From contig JAEOUA010000010.1 in assembly GCA_016839555.1 (NCBI GenBank), forward strand, positions 372,001 through 436,000: a stretch of DNA of 64,000 nt. Direction: 5' to 3'. Shown piece after piece: positions 1 through 7,896 of this stretch (its first letter is position 1; every line of letters starts with the position of its first letter). This stretch comes from Promethearchaeota archaeon (GTDB lineage: Archaea > Asgardarchaeota > Lokiarchaeia > Sigyniarchaeales > SOKP01). The position numbers were made by a program, and so were the translations under genes. A model generated the notes under the pieces. That model was not told the DNA's origin, ran no database searches, and was given only the letters and a program-made list of their open reading frames with translations.

Positions 1-2
1 AA

Positions 3-920
3 TTAGATCGAACCTTTTATGAAAAAGTAAAGGATAATCCTAATATAAAGTTCTTTCTCGGAGAAAAATTTAAATCGTTCAACTATATTAATAAAGATGA
101 AAATGAAAATCAAAAATCTTTAATAATTAAGACTTCAAACCGAAAAATTCATGCAGACCTTTTAATTGGTTGTGATGGGCCACTTTCTTCGGTAGCAAAA
201 CAATTGAGCATTAGAAATAATATTATATATGCAACGCAGATTCGTATTGAAGCAAAATTTAATGAGAATAAAGCTTTTTTATATTTTGATGAGCAATGGA
301 AGGATTTATTCGGTTGGATCGTTCCAGAAGGGAATAAGATATATAGAATTGGCTTAGCATGTTCAAAAAATGTAATGAAAGCCTTTAAACTATTTTTAGA
401 GAAAATAGGTGTAAAATATAAAAATATAATAGATCATCAAGGGGGGATTATCCCCATTGGAACTATGAATAAAATTGCACATGATAATATCTTATTATTA
501 GGAGATTCTGCGTGCATGGTGAAAGCAACTACAGGGGGAGGTATTATCATGCTCTTGATAGCTGCCAAATTTGCGGCTAAATGTATTATAAAGTGTTTTC
601 AATTTCATGATTTTTCAAAAAATTTCATCAGAAAACATTATGAAAAACTCTGTGTATCAAGTATCGGAAAAGATTTAAAACTGCACTATTTGGTTCGCAT
701 TGTACTTAAACATTTCAAAAATAAAAATTTCCATGAAATTTACAAGATAATAAACAAAAATGAGATTAAAAAGCTTATTAATGTGTATGGAGATATGGAT
801 TTTCCTAAGTCTCTAGCATTTAAAGTAATGTTTAACTTAGATTTTATAAGATTTTTAATAAAGTTTATAGTAAAAAATCCAATACTTATAGTTGAAATAA
901 TTTCTATTATTTTGAGTTAA
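3..920 (+). CDS. Geranylgeranyl reductase-like FAD-dependent oxidoreductase, 5' truncated
   Basis: The reading frame is open from base 3, so the gene begins before the window. About 305 residues are visible. Visible residues 51-62 (ADLLIGCDGPLS) match the motif preceding the FAD site in geranylgeranyl-reductase and related PHBH-fold flavoproteins. A second motif, LLLGDSA, lies near residues 164-170 and is followed by a GGG loop that contacts the FAD pyrophosphate. The GxGxxG Rossmann motif would be upstream of the window. In archaea such enzymes saturate the isoprenoid chains of membrane lipids. Close relatives with other substrates exist, so the lipid role is an inference. A TTG at 204 could be mistaken for a start, but the FAD motif lies before it. 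Confidence 0.8.
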   Translation, partial: LDRTFYEKVKDNPNIKFFLGEKFKSFNYINKDENENQKSLIIKTSNRKIHADLLIGCDGPLSSVAKQLSIRNNIIYATQIRIEAKFNENKAFLYFDEQWKDLFGWIVPEGNKIYRIGLACSKNVMKAFKLFLEKIGVKYKNIIDHQGGIIPIGTMNKIAHDNILLLGDSACMVKATTGGGIIMLLIAAKFAAKCIIKCFQFHDFSKNFIRKHYEKLCVSSIGKDLKLHYLVRIVLKHFKNKNFHEIYKIINKNEIKKLINVYGDMDFPKSLAFKVMFNLDFIRFLIKFIVKNPILIVEIISIILS

Positions 921-996
921 AATAAATGAATTCTATAATATCAGAGTTTTATAATTTTTAATTTTGCGTTTAGTTCTAAATTCTCAAAAATAAATA

Positions 997-1386
997 TTAA
1001 AGTTGAAAAAGAGTTTCTTTAACTGGTGGGGCTTCCCAACTAAAAAATGCGATAGACCCATTAAAAAAGAGCCAAAAAATCATAAAACCTATTACCAGAG
1101 CAGCAGAAACGGCACCAAATATCTTCACACCTTTGGAAATTCCCAGATCTTCATTTTTCCTCTGGTAAATAGCTCGAGCAGTCGCTACAAAATAGATGAT
1201 TGATAATAATATTGAAACGATCCATAAGAATAACATAAATAAACTAAAGGTATAGATTGGCTGCCCTTGATAGGTTAAGCTATTTAGCCATTTCCAATGA
1301 GTTATTATTAAATAAGAAGGAATAATGCTAAATATTAACCCATCTATGAAAAAGAGGATTCCATAGCCAATACCTTTCCATGCCAT
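997..1386 (-). CDS. Small integral membrane protein of unknown function
   Basis: A 129-residue protein with three clear hydrophobic segments, at about residues 8-28, 46-68 and 86-110. Between segments two and three is a short charged loop (ARAIYQRKNEDLG). The family is not recognised. The start ATG is the first in the frame and is followed by a hydrophobic segment, as expected for a membrane protein. The gene faces the flavoprotein gene upstream of it (convergent), with a 76-base gap. A plus-strand ORF inside the same interval is an antisense shadow. It is considered a real gene because of its length and transmembrane pattern, but no function can be assigned. Confidence 0.6.
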   Translation of the reverse strand: MAWKGIGYGILFFIDGLIFSIIPSYLIITHWKWLNSLTYQGQPIYTFSLFMLFLWIVSILLSIIYFVATARAIYQRKNEDLGISKGVKIFGAVSAALVIGFMIFWLFFNGSIAFFSWEAPPVKETLFQL

Positions 1387-1740
1387 TTTATTAATTACTC
1401 TTTTAAGATATCTTATTATTTTTTAATTTGTTATGCCTATTTAATTCTATGATTATTTAATACATATTTTTTAGTTTATTGAAATTATTATATTAATTAA
1501 TAGCATATAAACATTTACCACATTCTAAAATTAAATTATTTGAAATATGTATAATTTATTTCAATCAATATTTTCAATATAACTTACATTAGAACTAGCA
1601 ATTTTTGGATAAATAAAAAAATTATCTGATTTATTTAATAATGCATGAATGCTAACTAAATATAACTTATTATTTAGTAGTAAATGTAATATAAACAGAT
1701 TTTAGATAATTATAAATACTCAATTGTTTATAAATAAATT
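1387..1740. other. Intergenic region, 354 bases, divergent promoters
   Basis: Very AT-rich spacer between two divergently transcribed genes. It holds TATA-like stretches, including TTTATAAATAAA directly before the start at 1741. No open frame, RNA structure or repeat of note was seen. Confidence 0.5.
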
Positions 1741-2379
1741 ATGCAATTTAAAAATAAAAGACTTATAAATAAGTCCATAATATCAATAGGATTCTTTATA
1801 TGCTTTTTCTTAATAGGATTTCTTATAACTTCTGCGTCCATTATCAATGAAAATCCTATTTTAGTTTTAAATAGTAAAAAACATGACATTAACCCTAATA
1901 TAACAGTAGATTATACCCCCCCTTATTGGAATCCACCCCTTTCTAATCAAATTAGAATATTTGGTAATAATTTTAGCTATCAAATAACTGCTCGGGATAC
2001 CGAATCTCCTATTGACTCCATTTGGTTAGGCGATACTAAAGATTTTCAAATAAATATACTAGATAGGAATGACACGGAACATTGGGCTATTGCAGAAATT
2101 TCTAATAAAACAGCTTTATCTCTCGGTGTTTATTGGCTAACGATCTATGTTAATGATACATCAATCCACTCACCTACTAAAGATAGGACAATTAAAGTCA
2201 CTGTTAAAACTGAAGATATGATCTTCTTAGAAAATTTGATAACTGCATCACAATTGAGTTCTAGCGCTCAGGATGAAGAAATTAATATTCCTGGATACGA
2301 AGTATATATTTTAATGATTATAACTGGAGCCTCAATAGCATCAATAATTCTTCGGAAGAAACACTTTCTTAAATTATAA
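1741..2379 (+). CDS. Exported protein with Ig-like domain and C-terminal sorting-type anchor
   Basis: This 212-residue protein has a basic N-terminus followed by a hydrophobic signal or anchor segment (about 14-34). A beta-rich extracellular middle part (about 60-160) has N-x-T/S sites typical of surface glycoproteins. The C-terminus carries IPGY at 183-186, then a hydrophobic stretch and a basic tail (RKKHF). The same tripartite tail occurs in the proteins at 27891-28763 and 61885-63468. Such tails are known in archaea as sorting signals processed by archaeosortase-like enzymes. The middle section looks like an Ig/cadherin-like fold, with its YWLTIYVND segment, but no specific ligand can be named. 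Likely a cell-surface protein. Confidence 0.6.
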   Translation: MQFKNKRLINKSIISIGFFICFFLIGFLITSASIINENPILVLNSKKHDINPNITVDYTPPYWNPPLSNQIRIFGNNFSYQITARDTESPIDSIWLGDTKDFQINILDRNDTEHWAIAEISNKTALSLGVYWLTIYVNDTSIHSPTKDRTIKVTVKTEDMIFLENLITASQLSSSAQDEEINIPGYEVYILMIITGASIASIILRKKHFLKL

Positions 2380-2549
2380 TTTAAAATTTTTTTTCTCTAT
2401 TTCTTTTTTTATTTTTTATCTTCATTATGATAATCAAATCATTAATTTTTTCTGATGTAAAGAGTTTAAAGCGATAAATAATCATAAAATATTATTTTAG
2501 TGCTTCTTTTTATAAAAAAAAAATTAATTGATTTTCGAGTAGAGTTACG

Positions 2550-3698
2550 ATGGATTTTGAGCTTAGTGAAAAACAAAAATTGGTTAGAAGCAAAATTAGA
2601 ACGTTTGCTGAAGATATTTTAGCTCCCGTAGCACCCGTGGTGGATAAAGAGCTAAGATTCAGCTGGGAGACTGCGAAGGAGTTATCAAAAATAAATGCGT
2701 GGGGTATTCAAATACCTGAAAAATATGGGGGTGCGTGTTTAGACTCAATTAGTTTTGTGATTACTATTGAAGAAATTTCAAGAATATGCCCCTCAACAGG
2801 ATTGAATGTAAGTGTTCATAATTCCGTAGGAGCATATCCAATTTTGGAATGGGGTTCTGAAGAGCAGAAGGATAAATTTCTTTATGATATCGCGACTGGA
2901 AAAAAATTAGCCGCTTTTACCTGGACGGAACCAAACGCAGGTTCAGATGCGGCGGGAATTGAAAGTATCGCAGTGGAAGATGGAAATCATTATATTTTAA
3001 ATGGATCTAAAATTTTTGTAACGAATGGAGGAGTCGCATCAGTATTTTTAATCGGAGCACGATATAAAAGAGAAAATGGAGAAAAAGGAATTGGTGTCTT
3101 TATTGTAGAAAAAGATATTGACGGACTTGAAATAGGAAATCTTGAAGATAAACTAGGTATGAGGGGGTCAAGCACAACAAGTCTTTATTTCCATGATATT
3201 AAAATCCCAAAAGCAAATGTTCTAGGAAATATCTCAGAAGGATTTAAAATTGCAATGAAAACATTAGATGTTGGGCGAATAGGTATAGCCGCTCAGTCAG
3301 TAGGAATTGCTCAAGCTGCCTATGAACTTTCAGTTAAATATTCGAAGGGGAGAATTCAATTCAATAGACCTATAGTACAATTCCAAGGGATATCTTTTAA
3401 ATTAGCTGAAATGGCAACCAACATAGATGCAGCGAGACTATTAGTTTATAGAGCAGCCACTTTACGGGATAAAAATAAACCTTTCTCTAAGGAGTCAGCA
3501 ATGTGTAAATATTATGCAAGTGAAGTGGCAAAAGACGTAACCCGAGAAGCCATTCAAATTCATGGAGGTTATGGATTTATGAAGGATTTAACTTTAGAAA
3601 GATTCTATAGGGACGCCCCTGTATTATCTATTTATGAAGGAACCAATGAAATTATGAAAACAATAATTGCTCGACAAATATTGCGGGGGAATCTATAA
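2550..3698 (+). CDS. Acyl-CoA dehydrogenase
   Basis: A full-length 382-residue acyl-CoA dehydrogenase. It catalyses FAD-dependent alpha,beta-dehydrogenation of an acyl-CoA and passes electrons to ETF. Family marks visible are AFTWTEPNAGSD (about 127-138) and the nucleotide-contacting region ITNGG-like (FVTNGG, about 156-161). The C-terminal signature runs QIHGGYGFMKD then IYEGTNEI. Glu363 in YEGTNE is at the usual catalytic-base position of the short/medium-chain group. The gene begins at an ATG preceded by GAGTAGAG. EtfB starts one base after its stop, and EtfA follows, so the three form one operon. Substrate chain length cannot be read from sequence; butyryl-CoA or a branched acyl-CoA are options. 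Confidence 0.95.
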   Translation: MDFELSEKQKLVRSKIRTFAEDILAPVAPVVDKELRFSWETAKELSKINAWGIQIPEKYGGACLDSISFVITIEEISRICPSTGLNVSVHNSVGAYPILEWGSEEQKDKFLYDIATGKKLAAFTWTEPNAGSDAAGIESIAVEDGNHYILNGSKIFVTNGGVASVFLIGARYKRENGEKGIGVFIVEKDIDGLEIGNLEDKLGMRGSSTTSLYFHDIKIPKANVLGNISEGFKIAMKTLDVGRIGIAAQSVGIAQAAYELSVKYSKGRIQFNRPIVQFQGISFKLAEMATNIDAARLLVYRAATLRDKNKPFSKESAMCKYYASEVAKDVTREAIQIHGGYGFMKDLTLERFYRDAPVLSIYEGTNEIMKTIIARQILRGNL

Positions 3699-3699
3699 A

Positions 3700-4503
3700 G
3701 TGTATAAAATTTTTGTTTTATTGAAGCAAGTTCCCAAATCTCAAACTCTTCAAATTGATAAAGATTCCGGAACATTAATTAGAAAAAATATTGAAAACAT
3801 CATTAATACCGATGATTTAAATGGTCTTGAACTAGGTTTGACTATTAAAGAAAAATATGGGGGCGAAGTCACAGCAATGACGATGGGACCCCCTCAAGCA
3901 AAAGCAGCTTTACGAGAAGCTTTGGCGATGGGCGTAGATCATGCAGTTCTAATATGTGATCCGCAATTTGCGTATTCAGATACTCTCCAGACAACCTTAG
4001 TTCTTAAAGAAGCATTTAATAAAATCCAAGAATATGATATAATTATCACAGGGAGGGAAACTTCTGATTCTAGCACGGGACAAGTACCTTTTCAATTATC
4101 TGAAGCCTTAGATGTTCCCTTGATAACTGATATTTTTAATTTTGAATTAAAAAATAATATTTTTGAATGTCAGAGAAATTTTGGACATGAGAGTCAAAAT
4201 ATCACAGTTAGATTGCCTGTATTACTTAGAATTGGCAAACATTTTAATGAACCACGACACATTCCCTTGTTAGGTATTAAAAAAGCGTTTGAAAAAAAAA
4301 TTGAGATATTTGATTATAGACTTTTTAATTGTCCCTCCTATCTCGATGGCAGTAAAAAATCTCCTACACAAGTCGTAAGTATTGAAAAATTTTATCCGAG
4401 AAGAAAAAATGAATTCCTGAATGGCACAATTACTGATAAAACTCAAAAGATTATTGAAATTATGAAAGAGCACGGAATTGAGAGAATTTGGACTGGGAAA
4501 TAA
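3700..4503 (+). CDS. etfB: Electron transfer flavoprotein, beta subunit
   Basis: ETF small subunit of about 267 residues, which binds AMP and forms a heterodimer with EtfA. The GTG start at 3700 is preferred over the TTG at 3667. It gives the family's usual N-terminus (YKIFVLLKQVP), it lies one base after the dehydrogenase stop, and a GGGGGA ribosome-binding site sits nine bases ahead. Family marks include DLNGLELGL, a region with AMTMGPPQAKAALREALAMG, and GRETSDSSTGQVPFQLSE. It most likely accepts electrons from the adjacent acyl-CoA dehydrogenase. An electron-bifurcating role is possible in anaerobes, but the sequence alone does not prove it. Confidence 0.95.
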   Translation: MYKIFVLLKQVPKSQTLQIDKDSGTLIRKNIENIINTDDLNGLELGLTIKEKYGGEVTAMTMGPPQAKAALREALAMGVDHAVLICDPQFAYSDTLQTTLVLKEAFNKIQEYDIIITGRETSDSSTGQVPFQLSEALDVPLITDIFNFELKNNIFECQRNFGHESQNITVRLPVLLRIGKHFNEPRHIPLLGIKKAFEKKIEIFDYRLFNCPSYLDGSKKSPTQVVSIEKFYPRRKNEFLNGTITDKTQKIIEIMKEHGIERIWTGK

Positions 4504-4512
4504 GAATAGTAG

Positions 4513-5532
4513 GTGAAAAAAATTAAGAATTTAAATCAATATAAAGATGTATGGGTTTTTGCAGAAATAAAAGACCATAAGAGAGTTCATCCATGCGCAT
4601 TAGAAATATTAGGGAAGGGAAGAGAATTAGCGGACGAATTAAACCAAAATCTTGTAGCAATTGTGTTAGCATTAGATGCTGAGCAATATCTGCCCACTAT
4701 TAAAGAACATGGAGTAGATAAAATTATATACCTTAGCCATATTGATTTAAAACACTATCATGAGCGAATTTTTACGAAACTGGTATATGAGATGGTCGAA
4801 AAATACAATCCCTCGATTTTTTTGTTCCCCTCAACGGAAGCCGGTAATGCACTTTCAGCGAGAATAGCTTATCGATGTAGAACGGGTTTAGTAAATAGTG
4901 TATTAAATTTAGAATTAGACAAGAAACTGGGAGATTTATTATTAACAGATAAACCAGCGTATGGCGGAGATATTAAAGTAAAAATTATTTGTCCTAATAC
5001 GCGACCTCAAATGTGCACCATTACACCCGGAACCTTTAAGAAAAAGAAACTAATAAAAAATAATATTGAAATCATAAAAGAAAACTATTCATTTAATAAG
5101 GAAGAGTTAAAAATTAAAATCATAGGCGCTCCTACCAGAAAAGATAAACCATCCGCAACCTTGTCCGATGCTAATTTTGTAATAGGCGGTGGTGCGGGAT
5201 TGAGTTCTGAAGAAAATTTTGAAAAATTGTTTAAGTTGGCAAAATATACTAATGGGCAAGTGGGGGGTACTCGACGACCGATTTTCAGTAAATGGATGCC
5301 AGAGCATTTGCAAATAGGAATAAGCGGAGAAACGATTAAACCTAAATTATATCTTGCTTTTGGGATTTCAGGGGCCATTCAACATGTTGTTGGAATCACG
5401 GATTCTGATACTATTATAGCAGTAAATACCGATCTGAATGCTCCAATTTTCAAGGCTGCAGATTATTGTATTATTGGAGATGCCAATGAAATTATCGAGG
5501 GACTTCTAAAGCATTATGAAATTGAAGAATAA
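4513..5532 (+). CDS. etfA: Electron transfer flavoprotein, alpha subunit
   Basis: ETF large subunit, 339 residues, carrying FAD in its C-terminal domain. The conserved FAD region is complete: GGGAGLSSEENF, GGTRRP, QIGISGETIKP, FGISGAIQH and NTDLNAPIFKAADYCIIGDA. The N-terminal domain (about 1-200) shares the EtfB fold. It begins with GTG, nine bases after the EtfB stop. It is the last gene of the dehydrogenase-ETF operon and would pass electrons on to a membrane quinone reductase or an electron-bifurcating partner. No ETF:quinone oxidoreductase or FixX-type ferredoxin is adjacent. Confidence 0.95.
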   Translation: MKKIKNLNQYKDVWVFAEIKDHKRVHPCALEILGKGRELADELNQNLVAIVLALDAEQYLPTIKEHGVDKIIYLSHIDLKHYHERIFTKLVYEMVEKYNPSIFLFPSTEAGNALSARIAYRCRTGLVNSVLNLELDKKLGDLLLTDKPAYGGDIKVKIICPNTRPQMCTITPGTFKKKKLIKNNIEIIKENYSFNKEELKIKIIGAPTRKDKPSATLSDANFVIGGGAGLSSEENFEKLFKLAKYTNGQVGGTRRPIFSKWMPEHLQIGISGETIKPKLYLAFGISGAIQHVVGITDSDTIIAVNTDLNAPIFKAADYCIIGDANEIIEGLLKHYEIEE

Positions 5533-5628
5533 AGCTAAATCTAATTAATTTAACTATAAGTCTTTGATTTTGAAAATTTCTATATTTTTAAACACAAAAT
5601 TTTTAATCCTAGTTTTAAACAAATCTAA

Positions 5629-5862
5629 TATGGAGAATTTAAGATAGCTGGAGGTATACAACAAAAAAATTATGTAAACTTCTATTTTTCCCCAATTTAT
5701 TCATATCCAACATTTTTTCAAAATATCATTCTAGATTTAAAGAAATTTTTAAAAGGAAAATCATGTTTTTATTTAACCAAAACCACAACAGAACTTCTTA
5801 AAGAAATTGAGAATCTCCTTATCAAAGGTATCGAGAGATATAAGGAGTTAAATTGGATATAA
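5629..5862 (+). pseudogene. Remnant of a DUF1801 (YdhG-like) gene
   Basis: The frame is open from 5629 to the TAA at 5860 and encodes about 77 residues. It contains YGEFKIAGG, then FYFSPIYSYP, KKFLKGKSCFYL and finally LLIKGIERYKELNWI. This order resembles the C-terminal two thirds of DUF1801-family proteins. No ATG, GTG or TTG is present before the conserved part, and a TAA lies directly upstream at 5626. It is read as a 5'-deleted gene remnant, although use of an unusual start codon cannot be excluded. It lies just after the ETF operon. Confidence 0.5.
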
Positions 5863-5918
5863 ATTCATATAAATTAATTATAGAAAAAGTAAAAAAATAT
5901 AAAAAAAAAGAAAAGTAA

Positions 5919-7688
5919 TTAAATTACTGAAAAGAGTGTAAAGAATCCTTGATATGGTGCGATCGTAGTAACTATAAGTATGAAATAGATAGCATTAATT
6001 ACCGCTCCTGTGATAATGTTTCCCGTTCTTCGATATGAAACTACCTCTATACAAGCAGATAGAATCATAATTGGTGTGCTCACAGGGATCATTACTCCCC
6101 AGAAAAATAAACTTCCCGTTAGTACCCCTATCAATAATAGATATGTATTAATGTAAATAAATAGAATTCCGAAATGAATGACAACAATTTTAATGTTTCC
6201 TAGAAGATCATTAGAAAACCTCGGTTGGATCACAAGAAGAATATTTATGTCATAGATTAAGAATATAAAAAATGCTATTATCATATATAAGGGAATCCAT
6301 GGTAATTTTGTTATAGAAGGAACAATGCCGATATAATTTTGTCCAAAAGATAAGTACAGAATTACATATAATATCCCTGCTAATATTATTCCAAGAATAA
6401 TATATTTAATTAAGTCTTTTTTATCCGACAAAAATGGTTTTCCAATAATATTTCTCATAGAGAGCCCATGTTTTTTACCTAATCTCCATAGTAATAAGAC
6501 AGTACCAAAAGCTTGACCAAATAACAGACTTAAAATAAACCCTTCAATAGGCTGCGGTAGTGGCAGGAATACCCAAACAATTAGAAATATTCCAACAATT
6601 CCTAATAGAATACTTAATAAGAGCGTTAAAGCTATCAATTTTTTGGTTGATGTTTCCTTGAAATCAATTTCTATTTCTTCTCTTATTTGTTTTTCTTTAA
6701 ACTGGTCCTTTTGAGTCTTGTCTTTCTCATTAGAATTAGCCTCCTTAATAATTTCCTCTATTTCTTCCATGCTTTGAAAGCCAAATACCCTTGCTAAGAT
6801 ATATAAAAGTGCAAAGAAGAGCCCGAATCCACCAATTATTTGGAAAATTAATATTAAAAGTCTAAAATGAGCATGAAAGTCTTCATCTGGAGCAAGCGTA
6901 TTTGGAAAAGTAGTGATTAACCAATTTCTTGAAGCTCTAATAAAATCAGTATCCCATGCGACCGATAAATGGTTGCTATTATCATCCAAATAAATCATTG
7001 TTGCATTTCCATCTTGGAAACTTCCGTATAACTGATTAACATCCACGAATGAAGAGATTATTCCTGTTCTTACGCTTACAGATTGTTTTAACGTATATAG
7101 TTTAAATGCTTCATCGTATTTTGCATATATCATAAGGACATTTAAAGGATGAGTGGAATTTCCTTTTCGAAGTAATGGTTGCAAGCTTGTTCCTACTCCA
7201 ATAAATGCTTTAAAATCGGGATCATCATTTACAATGATATTTCCTGGAAATCCCCCCATACTATATCCAATATAAGCTAAATTATGAATATCAATATCCA
7301 AACGAGTAGCAAGATATGTTTTTACTGCTAATACGTCATATAATAACCTATTATTGCTTAATACGCCAGTACTTTGTCCATGTCCTCTAAAGTCAAGTGT
7401 TACCACTACAAAACCCGCAGCAGCTAATTCTATGGCATACCCCTTCATAAATTCCTTATTTGCCATATAACCATGCCCTATAATAACCGCATTTTTTTGG
7501 ATTTGTAAACTTCTTCTTGGTTCAAATATATCAATAGAAATTTTCTCTCCATCAACCGTCTGCAACGTTTTATTAGAAATTTTCACACTTTTTGGAACCA
7601 TAGATATCAATACCGTACCAATAATAAATATCAAAAGAAATAACATAAGGTAGACTAATTCTTTTTTATAAGATTTTATTGATTTCAT
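5919..7688 (-). CDS. Membrane-anchored alpha/beta hydrolase with C-terminal multi-TM domain
   Basis: A 589-residue protein in three parts. Residues 9-30 are an N-terminal transmembrane helix. Residues about 40-260 are an alpha/beta-hydrolase domain with HGYMAN (oxyanion region), DFRGHGQSTG and the nucleophile elbow GYSMGG (Ser143). Candidate Asp and His are near 196 (YAKYDE) and 240 (SNHLS). From about 275 to the end are a TM helix, a charged cytosolic insert rich in E and K, and roughly seven more TM helices. The hydrolase domain would face outside if the first helix is a standard anchor. Substrate is unknown; lipid esters or peptides are possible. The fusion of hydrolase and multi-TM domain is unusual. 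Confidence 0.75.
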   Translation of the reverse strand: MKSIKSYKKELVYLMLFLLIFIIGTVLISMVPKSVKISNKTLQTVDGEKISIDIFEPRRSLQIQKNAVIIGHGYMANKEFMKGYAIELAAAGFVVVTLDFRGHGQSTGVLSNNRLLYDVLAVKTYLATRLDIDIHNLAYIGYSMGGFPGNIIVNDDPDFKAFIGVGTSLQPLLRKGNSTHPLNVLMIYAKYDEAFKLYTLKQSVSVRTGIISSFVDVNQLYGSFQDGNATMIYLDDNSNHLSVAWDTDFIRASRNWLITTFPNTLAPDEDFHAHFRLLILIFQIIGGFGLFFALLYILARVFGFQSMEEIEEIIKEANSNEKDKTQKDQFKEKQIREEIEIDFKETSTKKLIALTLLLSILLGIVGIFLIVWVFLPLPQPIEGFILSLLFGQAFGTVLLLWRLGKKHGLSMRNIIGKPFLSDKKDLIKYIILGIILAGILYVILYLSFGQNYIGIVPSITKLPWIPLYMIIAFFIFLIYDINILLVIQPRFSNDLLGNIKIVVIHFGILFIYINTYLLLIGVLTGSLFFWGVMIPVSTPIMILSACIEVVSYRRTGNIITGAVINAIYFILIVTTIAPYQGFFTLFSVI

Positions 7689-7896
7689 TTTTAAATTTTA
7701 TGATAAGGTAATTTAGAATTTTTTTTATAAAAATATTCCAATAAAAAATATATTATATCTTTGTATTAAAAAGGTTTTATCATAATTCATTATACTATTG
7801 ATTATGAATTAGATAGATGGAAAATTAGATTTAAAATTTATTTTGGAAAAATAAGATAAAAAAATAATAAATAAATTCTTACAAATAAGAAAATCC

